From an uncultured Eubacteriales bacterium (lineage in GTDB: Bacteria; Bacillota; Clostridia; Lachnospirales; Lachnospiraceae), in the NCBI GenBank assembly GCA_900314845.1, contig OMWV01000022.1, forward strand, positions 39,306 to 103,305: a stretch of 64,000 nt of DNA. Reading direction: 5' to 3'. The notes beneath the pieces are model-generated. The model did no database searches and was not told the DNA's origin. It saw only the letters and a list, made by a program, of their open reading frames with translations. The position numbers were made by a program, and so were the translations under genes. Shown one piece after another: positions 1 through 7,508 of this stretch; position 1 is the stretch's first letter, and every line of letters begins with the position of its first letter.

Positions 1-549
1 TACTTCCTCGCCCTCCGCTATATTTACCACGGAGACGACCCCGCCTGAATCTGCCCGGACCGTCTGGTCTTCCTTCAGCTTTTTCAGGGATTCTCTGGCC
101 TTCTTCAGCCGGCCCACTTCTGTCTGGGCGATCTCCTTGCGCAGCTGATAATCCTCATCCTTTTTATCCAGTTTATCTATGTCCTCTTCGCCCTGGTCTA
201 TGGCCTCTTCCACATCGAGCAGCCTCTCTTTTACAGACATCTCGCTGACTTTGGCTATCTTATCGCCTTTTTCGACACTGTCGCCCTGCTCGACATAGAT
301 CTTGTCTATCTCGACGCCGACCGGGATCTGGACATAGGAAGGATCGCCGGCTGTTATGCTGCCCGTGCCGACAACTGTCCTGCTGACGTCTCCCCTCTTC
401 ACCTGCTCTGTCACCAGGCCTTGGGTCGCCGCCTCCCGGCTGCGCTTTTTGGCCGTACTGTTTCCGTAGGCAAGTCCGCCGGCGACTACTGCTGCCGCCG
501 CGCATAAAGCGATGATCCTTTTAAGACCCGGTCTTTTCTTACCAGCCAT
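1..549 (-). CDS. HlyD/MacA-type membrane-fusion adaptor (partial, N-terminal 183 aa)
   Basis: This gene runs off the left edge of the window, so only the first 183 codons are seen. The protein opens with a basic stretch and one hydrophobic segment (about residues 11-27, IIALCAAAAVVAGGLA), which should anchor it in the membrane. A biotinyl-lipoyl-like half follows (GSITAGDPSYVQIPVGVEI, then VEQGDSVEKGDKIAKV at about 85-100), then a charged helical hairpin (about 105-165) and the returning lipoyl half (SGGVVSVVNIAEGEEV). This order is typical of periplasmic adaptor / HlyD proteins that in Firmicutes pair with MacB-like ABC exporters. The partner would lie beyond the window. The ATG at 549 is the first codon of the open frame; the sequence just upstream (GGGGGAAGGAGCGTGCCC) gives a good ribosome site. 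It follows the deaminase gene by 22 bases on the same strand. Exported substrate unknown. Confidence 0.8.
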   Translation of the reverse strand, partial: MAGKKRPGLKRIIALCAAAAVVAGGLAYGNSTAKKRSREAATQGLVTEQVKRGDVSRTVVGTGSITAGDPSYVQIPVGVEIDKIYVEQGDSVEKGDKIAKVSEMSVKERLLDVEEAIDQGEEDIDKLDKKDEDYQLRKEIAQTEVGRLKKARESLKKLKEDQTVRADSGGVVSVVNIAEGEEV

Positions 550-571
550 GGGCACGCTCCTTCCCCCGTCT

Positions 572-1057
572 TCAGACGGATAATGTGATAGATCTTCCTG
601 TGGGAATATATCTTCTATAGTGCACGCCCGCCGCGTCCAGCATTCTCTTGGACGCTATGACGCCGGCTGTGTCGGCATATTTGTCAGCCGCGTAGATCAG
701 CTCGCTGATCCCGCTCTGGATGATAGCCTTTGAACACTCATTGCAGGGGAAGAGGGTTACATACATCTTGCTCCCCTCCAGGCTTCCTCCGCGGAAATTC
801 AAAATGGCATTGAGCTCGCTGTGGGTCACATAGACATACTTTGTGTCCAGGGGCTGACCCTCCCTGGCCCAGGGAAATACATCGTCAGAACAGCCTCTGG
901 GGAAACCGTTGTAACCGATGGAAAGGATCTTGTTGTCCGTGCTGACGATACACGATCCCACCTGGCTGTTCGGGTCCTTTGACCTCAGAGCGGCGAGTTT
1001 GGCCACTCCCATAAAATACTCATCCCAGCTGATATAATCTGTTCTTTTGTCTGACAT
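572..1057 (-). CDS. dCMP deaminase (ComEB-type cytidine/deoxycytidylate deaminase)
   Basis: Zinc-dependent deaminase predicted to convert dCMP to dUMP for thymidylate synthesis. The zinc motifs are visible: HSE within THSELNAI (about residue 79-81; HSE here is the HxE motif that carries the catalytic Glu) and PCNEC (about 103-107). The length of 161 aa is normal for the family. I start at ATG 1057 (MSDKRTDY) because GGAGGTGA sits 5 bases upstream; an in-frame GTG at 1066 lies inside that ribosome site. It is in a minus-strand run with rpiB and the Sua5 gene, a common Clostridia neighbourhood. Assignment to dCMP rather than another cytosine deaminase rests on family resemblance. Confidence 0.9.
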   Translation of the reverse strand: MSDKRTDYISWDEYFMGVAKLAALRSKDPNSQVGSCIVSTDNKILSIGYNGFPRGCSDDVFPWAREGQPLDTKYVYVTHSELNAILNFRGGSLEGSKMYVTLFPCNECSKAIIQSGISELIYAADKYADTAGVIASKRMLDAAGVHYRRYIPTGRSITLSV

Positions 1058-1093
1058 AAGGGTCACCTCCGTCTGAAAGACCCGCCTGGCGTC

Positions 1094-1546
1094 TTATTTC
1101 TCGATATTCTCCATATCGTCCATCTCGTTTATTCTTCTGATATGTCTCTCTCCCTGGGAAAATTCTGTCTCCAGGAAAGCTTTCAGGATCTCTATGGCTG
1201 TGCCGGTCCCGATCACTCTGCCTCCCATGCCCAGGATATTGGCGTCATTGTGCTCTCTGCAGGCCTTCGCCATGAAGACATTGGCGCAGTTGGCAGCCCG
1301 GATCCCCTTGTATCTGTTGGCGGCGATCGTTATGCCGATGCCGGTGCCGCAGATCAGCACGCCCCTTTCACACTCCCCGGAAAGGACTGACCTTGCGACT
1401 CTGCCCGCGAATACGGGGTAATCGCAGGACTGCTTGTCATAGGTGCCGAAATTTTTAAATTCAATATTGTTGTCCTGAAGGTAAGAGATTACCTCCTGCA
1501 TAAGATCAAAACCCGCATGGTCGCATCCAAGTGCTATCACTTTCAT
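1094..1546 (-). CDS. rpiB: Ribose-5-phosphate isomerase B
   Basis: RpiB interconverts ribose-5-phosphate and ribulose-5-phosphate in the pentose phosphate pathway. The N-terminal GCDHAG motif (residues 7-12) and the phosphate-binding loop CGTGIGITIAANR (about 66-78) are present; the latter contains the family's active-site Cys. HNDANILGMGGR follows at about 98-109. The length of 150 aa fits the RpiB/LacAB family. The start at 1546 has AGGAGGT 3 bases upstream. LacA/LacB (galactose-6-phosphate isomerase) are relatives, but there is no tagatose gene nearby, and the position next to sua5 and a dCMP deaminase is where rpiB normally sits in Firmicutes. Confidence 0.94.
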   Translation of the reverse strand: MKVIALGCDHAGFDLMQEVISYLQDNNIEFKNFGTYDKQSCDYPVFAGRVARSVLSGECERGVLICGTGIGITIAANRYKGIRAANCANVFMAKACREHNDANILGMGGRVIGTGTAIEILKAFLETEFSQGERHIRRINEMDDMENIEK

Positions 1547-1609
1547 AAACCTCCTGTTTTTCCTAAATGATCTGCAGATAAAATATCCTGTCCCTGCCTG
1601 CCTTCCGGC

Positions 1610-2689
1610 CTAAAGCCGGATGATCTTGTGGCCGGCCGCCTTCAGAAGCCTGTTCATGATCGCGGTCCCAAGGCCCGCGCCGGCAAAGCTTTCTGAATAA
1701 ATGTACTCTGCCCCATCCCTGTCCATGCGCCTTAAAACGTCATAGAGGTTGGCGGCTATGCTCTCCTCATGCTCCCGGGATCCTATGGTCTCCCGGATGC
1801 CGCACCGGTAAAGATTCCTCGTCTCCTCGGAGCAGATCACGGCCGTGCGCCTTCCCTGGCTCTCCCTGAGGGCGATCAGTTCATTTATCTTCGCCGCCAC
1901 GGCCTGCCTGCCGCCCTCGACGATCGTAAGATCGCCCCTGGGGGCGTAGTGTTTGTACCTCATGCCCGGAGCCTTGGGCTTCTGCCCCGGGATCAGGCTG
2001 TCCGATACGATGGTGGGATCCACATCCACATGTCCTATGACATCCTCGAACATGGCCCTTGTGATATAGCCCGGCCTCAATATGGTGGGGACCGGGACGC
2101 TCAGATCTATGATAGAAGACTCCAGGCCGATATCACAGCGGCCTCCGTCTATGATCATATCGATCCTGCCGCCCAGGTCTTCCTCCACATGGGAGGCCAG
2201 CGTAGGGCTGGGCCTGCCGGATGTGTTGGCGCTGGGCGCCGCTATATAGACGCCGCTGCTGCGGATCAGCTCATAGGCCGCCGGGTGCGAAGGCATGCGG
2301 ATGGCCACGGTATCAAGGCCGCCTGTCGTCTCATGGGGGACAGCATCCGACTTGTTCAGGATCATGGTAAGGGGTCCCGGCCAGAAACGGTCTGCCAGCT
2401 TTAACGCATTCTCCGGGATCTCTCTTGCCAGAACCTTGAGGGCCTCCATATCGGCTATATGCACGATGAGCGGATTGTCCGAGGGTCTGCCCTTTGCCGC
2501 GTATATCTTCTGGGAAGCCCTGGGGTTTAACGCGTCCCCGCCCAGGCCGTAGACAGTCTCCGTGGGAAATGCCACCAGGCCGCCGTCCCTTAAGATGCGC
2601 CCGGCCTGCTCCATGACGCCCGGATCCTTGTGATCCCTGTCATACTTCATGATTACGGTCTTCAATCTTATTACCTTCTTACTATTCAT
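1610..2689 (-). CDS. L-threonylcarbamoyladenylate synthase, Sua5/YwlC type
   Basis: This enzyme makes threonylcarbamoyl-AMP from threonine, bicarbonate and ATP, the first step of the t6A37 modification of ANN-decoding tRNAs. The YrdC domain covers about residues 25-215, with FPTETVYGLGGDA, KGRPSDNPLIVHI, FWPGPLT and APSANTSGRPSPT. A C-terminal Sua5 domain (about 235-359, beginning near KAPGMRYKHYAP) makes this the long form. The start is uncertain: ATG 2689 lies 9 bases after the ABC ATPase stop with only GACGGG upstream, and an ATG at codon 14 (MKYDRDHK) is an alternative. It is cotranscribed with the genes on both sides, judging by spacing. Confidence 0.93.
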   Translation of the reverse strand: MNSKKVIRLKTVIMKYDRDHKDPGVMEQAGRILRDGGLVAFPTETVYGLGGDALNPRASQKIYAAKGRPSDNPLIVHIADMEALKVLAREIPENALKLADRFWPGPLTMILNKSDAVPHETTGGLDTVAIRMPSHPAAYELIRSSGVYIAAPSANTSGRPSPTLASHVEEDLGGRIDMIIDGGRCDIGLESSIIDLSVPVPTILRPGYITRAMFEDVIGHVDVDPTIVSDSLIPGQKPKAPGMRYKHYAPRGDLTIVEGGRQAVAAKINELIALRESQGRRTAVICSEETRNLYRCGIRETIGSREHEESIAANLYDVLRRMDRDGAEYIYSESFAGAGLGTAIMNRLLKAAGHKIIRL

Positions 2690-2698
2690 CCCGTCAGA

Positions 2699-3841
2699 TC
2701 AGGACATGAAATCTCTGTATTCCTCTATGATATCCAGAGGATCGCCTATCTTGACGATCTTGCCGTCATGCAGCCACATGACCCTGTCGCAGAGGGTCTC
2801 CAGGGTGAAAAGGTTGTGGGAGACGATAACGACCGTCCTGTTCTTCTCGGAGATCAGTTCCTGCATCTTGGCATAGCTCTTTTTCTTGAACTTGGCGTCG
2901 CCGACACTGAACACCTCGTCTATCAGCATGATATCCGTGTCCAGAAAGGCCGTGATGGAAAATGCCAGCTTGGAGTACATGCCGCTTGAGTAGGTGCGGA
3001 CGGGCATGTCTATGAAATCGCCCAGCCCCGCGAAGTCTATGATATCGTCCATATGGTCCTTGACTTCCTGCTCCGTGAATCCGAGCAGCATGCCGGAGAG
3101 CATGATATTCTCTCGGCCTGTCAGATCCTTCATAAAGCCGACGCCTATAGCCAGCAGGGATACAGAGTGACCGTAGAGATCTATCGTTCCCTCATCCGGC
3201 GAAAATATGTGGCCCAGAGCCCTCAGAAGGGTAGACTTGCCGCTTCCGTTCTTGCCTGTTATGCCGAATATCTCGCCCTTCTTCACCTCAAAGCTTACGC
3301 CCTTGACGGCTTCAAAGCTCTGCGTATTCACCTTTTTCAGGCGCAGAAGACTCCTCTTTATAGAGTAGGACTGCACGCTCTTGTAGCGGATCTTTACATC
3401 CCGCACCTTTATGGCGTACTCCTCCCCTTCCTTCAGAGGCTCTGTCCACGCGGAATCGTCCACGCCCGGGATGAAGGGAGACTTCTCTTTTTTCTTCTTT
3501 TTCTTTTTCTTCTTCATCTTGGACGGAAGTTCCGTGTAAAAATCCTTGTTATTCTCGGAATCCCGGATCAGCTCCTGCTTGCTCTTGCCCGCGGCCTGCG
3601 CGTACTTCGCCCTCTTGGCCAGGACCTTGGCTATCCTTTTTTCCTTCTCCTCGGCTTCCTTTTTGGCCTCTTCCTCCGGATCCATCTCCAGGCCGTTGGC
3701 AATCGCCTCGTTCTCTTTTCTCGCGGCCTCTACCAAAGCCCTGTGGCGGATCTTTTCTTCCTCTTCTTCTTTTTTCTTTATCTCTTCCGGGGAAAGCTCA
3801 ACCGCTTCCTCAGGAGTTCTCATATCTTCCTGTTCTTTCAT
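2699..3841 (-). CDS. Polysaccharide/teichoic-acid ABC exporter ATPase (Wzt/TagH-like) with a long charged N-terminal extension
   Basis: ATP-binding subunit of an ABC-2 exporter for cell-surface polysaccharide or teichoic acid. The ATPase occupies about residues 140-380: Walker A GKNGSGKST, signature YSSGMYSKLAFS, Walker B IMLIDEV, switch His in IVSHN. The sequence ends right after the ATPase, so the carbohydrate-binding C-terminal domain of some Wzt proteins is absent. Instead there is an N-terminal extension of about 140 aa. It is rich in Glu and Lys, likely helical, and ends in a run of lysines (KMKKKKKKKKKEK, about 108-120), then a short Pro/Asp linker. The start at 3841 has GAGGAA 6 bases upstream. 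The permease gene lies 27 bases upstream on the same strand. Transported polymer not identifiable. Confidence 0.88.
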   Translation of the reverse strand: MKEQEDMRTPEEAVELSPEEIKKKEEEEEKIRHRALVEAARKENEAIANGLEMDPEEEAKKEAEEKEKRIAKVLAKRAKYAQAAGKSKQELIRDSENNKDFYTELPSKMKKKKKKKKKEKSPFIPGVDDSAWTEPLKEGEEYAIKVRDVKIRYKSVQSYSIKRSLLRLKKVNTQSFEAVKGVSFEVKKGEIFGITGKNGSGKSTLLRALGHIFSPDEGTIDLYGHSVSLLAIGVGFMKDLTGRENIMLSGMLLGFTEQEVKDHMDDIIDFAGLGDFIDMPVRTYSSGMYSKLAFSITAFLDTDIMLIDEVFSVGDAKFKKKSYAKMQELISEKNRTVVIVSHNLFTLETLCDRVMWLHDGKIVKIGDPLDIIEEYRDFMS

Positions 3842-3868
3842 ATATATTCCTCAACAAGATACATTGGA

Positions 3869-4651
3869 TCAGATCACCTTGACATAGGTATTCTCGTTCC
3901 GATAGATATTGCGCACTCCCAGCCACGCGAGCACCAGGGAGAACAAAAACCAGAAGCCCAGCCAGTGCCAGCCCGGCGACGTATGATAGAGCATGGTCTG
4001 CCTCAGGCTGTAACAGAAATAAGCGACCGCGTTGCCATGAGCGAGCACGGTATTGTAGGGCGCCGGAAGCACTTTCATGATATCGTAGAAAACGCCCGTC
4101 AGATAAAAGAAAAATCTCAGAGCAATATCTATGACATTCACCATATCCTCAATGAATACGCCCAGGTGCAGCAGGATCGTGCAGCATCCGAATGTAAAGA
4201 GGACCGCAACCGCGATAACCGGCAGGCTCAGTATAATATGCCAGTCGACATGGACTCTGTATGCGGCAAGCATGCCCAGCGAAATGGCCAGACAGATGCA
4301 CATCTTAAAGCCGTTCACCAGCATATCCGAAATGATCAGCATATATTTGGGAAGATAGACCTTCGATACGATGGGTTTGTTCCTGCGGACCATGCGGACA
4401 GAGGACTTTACACACCTGCGGAAGAAATCCCATATGGCAAGTCCTATGAAAATGTAACAGTTGTAATACTCCATCTTCCGGTTCAGCATATAACCAAAGA
4501 CAAGAGCGTAGATAAACATAAAACACAGCGGCTCAAGCACCCACCAGAGCCAGTTCAGGTAGGAATTGGCCACCTCGCTCTTCAGCTGTGATTTCGCTGA
4601 ATAGATGGTGTACCTCCAGTACTTTTTAATATCAGATACAAATTGCTTCAT
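3869..4651 (-). CDS. Polysaccharide/teichoic-acid ABC exporter permease (Wzm/TagG-like)
   Basis: ABC-2 type permease of 260 aa with about six hydrophobic segments (for example WWVLEPLCFMFIYALVFGYML, ISLGMLAAYRV, LPVIAVAVLFTFGCCTILLHLG and the C-terminal GFWFLFSLVLAWLGV). It has the ELxN-like signature AIWDFFRRCVKSSVRMVRRNKPIVSKVYLP found in TagG/Wzm/RfbA permeases. It would form the membrane channel with the ATPase encoded 27 bases downstream. The start at 4651 has GGGGAGG 4 bases upstream, and a strong promoter lies at 4692-4720. It is the first gene of the minus-strand operon that continues through sua5 and rpiB. Confidence 0.88.
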   Translation of the reverse strand: MKQFVSDIKKYWRYTIYSAKSQLKSEVANSYLNWLWWVLEPLCFMFIYALVFGYMLNRKMEYYNCYIFIGLAIWDFFRRCVKSSVRMVRRNKPIVSKVYLPKYMLIISDMLVNGFKMCICLAISLGMLAAYRVHVDWHIILSLPVIAVAVLFTFGCCTILLHLGVFIEDMVNVIDIALRFFFYLTGVFYDIMKVLPAPYNTVLAHGNAVAYFCYSLRQTMLYHTSPGWHWLGFWFLFSLVLAWLGVRNIYRNENTYVKVI

Positions 4652-4691
4652 ACTTCCTCCCCGGTTATGTCAGCACGCAGAATGACACTAT

Positions 4692-4720
4692 ATTATATCA
4701 TTGCAGGCAAAACCGGTCAA
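4692..4720 (-). promoter_or_regulatory. Sigma-A-type promoter for the ABC exporter operon
   Basis: On the minus strand, TTGACC (4720-4715) and TATAAT (4697-4692) are separated by 17 bases. The -10 element ends about 40 bases before the permease ATG. This is close to the sigma-A consensus. Confidence 0.75.
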
Positions 4721-4818
4721 CCGACGGTTTTCAGGGGACAGAGGGGCTCCTTTTATGTTTCGGAGCCGGAGACAGCCGAAGGAACAGAGGCTGCCTTGTC
4801 AGGAGCTGCTGCCTGCCG

Positions 4819-5613
4819 TCAGTTTTCATATAGGTGGCGGGCCCGGTCATAGACTTTCTGAAAATCCACACTGCAGCTTCCGCCTGACAGAGCCAGGGGA
4901 ACCCGGTCCGCAAAGCTGTATATCTTCGGAAATTCTTCTCTATCAAACAGGTATACCAGAACTCTTTTCTGTTCCGGATCGACGATCCAGTATTCTTTTA
5001 CGCCGTAACGGCGGTACAACTCCTGCTTGCGCCAGATGTCATGTCCTCTGCTGGATGGAGAAAGGATCTCCAGGACAAAATCCGGAGCGCCGTGATGAGG
5101 ACGGTTGCTTTCCTTTTCCGGAGAACAGTGGATATACAGATCAGGCTGTACCACTGTCTTGCCGTCTTCCCCCAATTCCACATCGGAAGGCGCCAGGTAA
5201 AGAAAGCAGGCTCCTTCGTGCTTTTCCACACAGGCGTCCAACTGCAGGTACAGGGAACCGAGGATGCTCTGATGGAGCTTGGAAGGGGATGCCATATCAT
5301 AAAAAACGCCGTCGATCAGCTCCACACGCCTCTCATCAGGAAGAGCATAATAGTCCTTTAATGTATATTCTTTTTTTTCCGCTTCCCTGACTCCGTAAGC
5401 CGGCGCGGGTTCCCGGATCATTGCCGGAGAGCCGGACATATTAGCGCTGCGGAAAATGGCGGACAAAGCGTCAACGGTTTCCTTTCTCGGCGCGGAGGTA
5501 GCTCCGCCGAAAATCTTTTGTACGGTACTTAAGGGTACGCCGGACAGGGAAGCTACCATCTGATTTGTCCATCCGTATTCCCGTTTCTTTTCTTTCATTT
5601 CAGAAATTGTCAT
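4819..5613 (-). CDS. HTH-Uma2 fusion: XRE-like N-terminus plus DUF820/Uma2 nuclease-fold domain
   Basis: The first 60 residues (WTNQMVASLSGVPLSTVQKIFGG, then RKETVDALSAIF) look like an XRE-type helix-turn-helix. Residues about 80-255 are a Uma2/DUF820 domain, a PD-(D/E)XK restriction-like fold. It starts with YTLKDYYALPDERRVELIDGVFYDMASPS and HQSILGSLYLQL, and continues with VVQPDLYI (Asp), DFVLEILSPSSRGHDIWRKQELYRRYGVKEYWIVDPEQKRVLVY (Glu, then Lys). Function is unproven; Uma2 proteins are abundant in cyanobacteria and some Clostridia and have been suggested to be mobile-element-derived nucleases. The start at 5613 has GGAAAGGAA upstream. It stands alone between the ABC operon and lysC, about 170 bases upstream of the exporter genes. 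Confidence 0.82.
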   Translation of the reverse strand: MTISEMKEKKREYGWTNQMVASLSGVPLSTVQKIFGGATSAPRKETVDALSAIFRSANMSGSPAMIREPAPAYGVREAEKKEYTLKDYYALPDERRVELIDGVFYDMASPSKLHQSILGSLYLQLDACVEKHEGACFLYLAPSDVELGEDGKTVVQPDLYIHCSPEKESNRPHHGAPDFVLEILSPSSRGHDIWRKQELYRRYGVKEYWIVDPEQKRVLVYLFDREEFPKIYSFADRVPLALSGGSCSVDFQKVYDRARHLYEN

Positions 5614-5817
5614 GGCTGTGAATTCCTTTCCGTTTACATCGAAGGTGCCTTGCGGTCTGTTAAATATTTAGGAAATAGTAACATACGCCCGTGATCTTGT
5701 CAACGGAAAACATCCAATAAAAATCCATTCAAAGCCAGACAAATCCATTTATAAGCCAAGTATGATCCTCGATAGGAGGGAAATGGCTGAGGGCTGAGTT
5801 ATTCTGAGTTATAAAGC

Positions 5818-5848
5818 GGGGCTGCCGCACAAATCGTGCAGCAGCCCC
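5818..5848 (-). terminator. Hairpin downstream of aspartokinase
   Basis: GGGGCTGC and GCAGCCCC form an outer 8-bp stem with an inner GCAC/GTGC stem. It sits 27 bases after the lysC stop and is followed on the minus strand by GCTTTAT, so the U tract is short. Probable terminator. Confidence 0.6.
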
Positions 5849-5874
5849 TTTGAATCCCACCGCCTGCTCCCCGG

Positions 5875-7209
5875 TCAGTCTACCCTGGGATGCGGACAGT
5901 TGGTGACAAATTCTTCGTAGAGGGCCTTTATGGCTTCCTCGAAATATTTTTCCTTGACAGCGATGATGATGTTCAGCTCGGAAGAGCCCTGATCTATCAT
6001 CTTAATATTTATATTTTTGCGTGCGAGGGCAGTGAAAGCTCTTCCCGCTACGCCCCTTGTGTCCTGCATGCCCCGGCCTACGATGGCCAGAAGGGCAAGA
6101 CCGGACTCCAGTTCCAGGACATCGGGGTGAACAGCTCTGTGAATGCCTGATATGACCTGCTGCTCCCTGTGCTGGAATTCGGACTGATGGACAACGACGG
6201 TCATGGTATCTATCCCGGAGGGCATGTGTTCCATGGAAAGCTTGTTGTCCTCAAAGACCTGGAGAACCTTGCGGCAGAAGCCGATCTCCTCGTTCATCCT
6301 GTCCTTCTCTATATTGATAGAGGCAAATCCCTTCTTGCCGGCAATGCCGGTCACCAGATATTTTGCTCTCTTGCAGGTGCTCTCGACGATCATGGTTCCC
6401 TTGTCCTGGGGGTGGTTCGTGTTCCTTATATTAATAGGAATACCCTCAGAGCGGACGGGGAATATGGCGTCCTCATGGAGCACGGAAGCCCCCATGTAGG
6501 CAAGCTCCCTCAGTTCCTTATATGTGATGGTGTCTATGACCTCTGTATCCTTTATGATATGGGGATCCGCGATCAGCACACCGGATACGTCCGTCCAGTT
6601 TTCATACATATCGGCGGTGACAGCCCGGGCAACAATAGAGCCGGTGATATCCGATCCTCCCCTGGAAAATGTAGCGATGCTGCCGTCGTCCCTGCTGCCG
6701 TAAAAGCCGGGGATAACCGCGTAGTCCGCATCCTTGAGCCTTTTCGCCAGCATAAGGTTCGTCCTGTCATCCTCAAACTCGTCGGCGTCATTAAAACGGA
6801 TCACATCGGCCGCGTCTATAAACTCAAAGCCAAGAAAGGCCGCCAGAAGCTTTCCGTTCAGATACTCTCCGCGGGATGCGGCATAGCTGCGCCCTGCGTG
6901 AGAGAGAAGATTCTGCCGGATGGTCTTAAAATCTTCATCCAGGCTGACAGCAAGGCCCAGGCCGGAGATGATCTCTTCATAGCGCTCACGGACAAGGGCA
7001 AGGGGCCCGTCGACGTCCTGGCCGGCCTCTGCCGCATTGTAGCAGGCATAGAGCAGGTCCGTAACCTTCGTATCGTCATCAAACCGTCTGCCCGGCGCGG
7101 AGGGTACGATGTATCTTCTGCTGGGATCCTCATGAATGATATCCGCCACCTTTTTGAACTGCTCCGCGCTTGCCAGTGAACTGCCTCCAAATTTTGCTAC
7201 TGTTATCAT
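5875..7209 (-). CDS. lysC: Aspartate kinase
   Basis: Phosphorylates aspartate, the first committed step to lysine/diaminopimelate, threonine and methionine. The kinase motifs are VAKFGGSSLASAEQF at the N-terminus, GFYGSRDDGSIATFSRGGSDITGS (about 180-205), WTDVSGVLIADPHI and YMGASVLHEDA. Two ACT-type regulatory segments follow from about residue 300 (ITGIAGKKGFASINIEKD; LALLAIVGRGMQDTRGVAGRAF), suggesting amino-acid feedback. The full length of 444 aa fits the single-polypeptide monofunctional class. I choose ATG 7209 (MITVAKFGGSS) because GGGAGAGG lies 9 bases upstream; the ATG at 7218 directly abuts that site. It is monocistronic, with a structured leader upstream. Confidence 0.92.
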   Translation of the reverse strand: MITVAKFGGSSLASAEQFKKVADIIHEDPSRRYIVPSAPGRRFDDDTKVTDLLYACYNAAEAGQDVDGPLALVRERYEEIISGLGLAVSLDEDFKTIRQNLLSHAGRSYAASRGEYLNGKLLAAFLGFEFIDAADVIRFNDADEFEDDRTNLMLAKRLKDADYAVIPGFYGSRDDGSIATFSRGGSDITGSIVARAVTADMYENWTDVSGVLIADPHIIKDTEVIDTITYKELRELAYMGASVLHEDAIFPVRSEGIPINIRNTNHPQDKGTMIVESTCKRAKYLVTGIAGKKGFASINIEKDRMNEEIGFCRKVLQVFEDNKLSMEHMPSGIDTMTVVVHQSEFQHREQQVISGIHRAVHPDVLELESGLALLAIVGRGMQDTRGVAGRAFTALARKNINIKMIDQGSSELNIIIAVKEKYFEEAIKALYEEFVTNCPHPRVD

Positions 7210-7279
7210 AATCTGCATCCTCTCCCGGGATATTTATCTTAAGGCTTTGTCCTATAATTTGCTGCAGACCGATTCTAAT

Positions 7280-7356
7280 CCGAGCTTCGCTCGGACAAGG
7301 CTCTGCGCAGGTCGCAAGGAATCTTCCCATACTTCGTATGGGCCCCTCCTTGCGAC
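7280..7356 (-). other. Double-hairpin element in the lysC leader / lysC-EamA intergenic region
   Basis: Two strong inverted repeats lie upstream of lysC. The first is CCGAGC-TTC-GCTCGG (7280-7294). The second is nested: an outer 10-bp stem, GTCGCAAGGA (7311-7320) with TCCTTGCGAC (7347-7356), enclosing CCCATAC-TTC-GTATGGG (7326-7342). On the minus strand both inner hairpins close with a GAA triloop. A TATAAT at 7364-7359 would start a lysC transcript within this element. It has no lysine-riboswitch core that I can recognise. It could be a leader RNA structure or one copy of a dispersed palindromic repeat. Confidence 0.6.
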
Positions 7357-7508
7357 ATATTATACAATACACTATTTTCGCTAATATGCAAGAAAGTTTT
7401 GTCAAAAAATTTGATAAATCACCCTGTAAAATACTGGTGAAATATCGGCCTCTATGTGTTAACATAAACTCTAAATGATTATTTACTCAGAGAGGACGGC
7501 CCATACCG

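Noticed and set aside
3053..4591. A 512-codon plus-strand open frame over the ABC exporter genes
   Set aside because: It lies antisense to two clear ABC genes, has no recognisable domain, and its open state follows from the codon bias of the real genes.
7210..7508. Lysine riboswitch upstream of lysC
   Set aside because: The conserved L-box core was not found; only two palindromes are visible.
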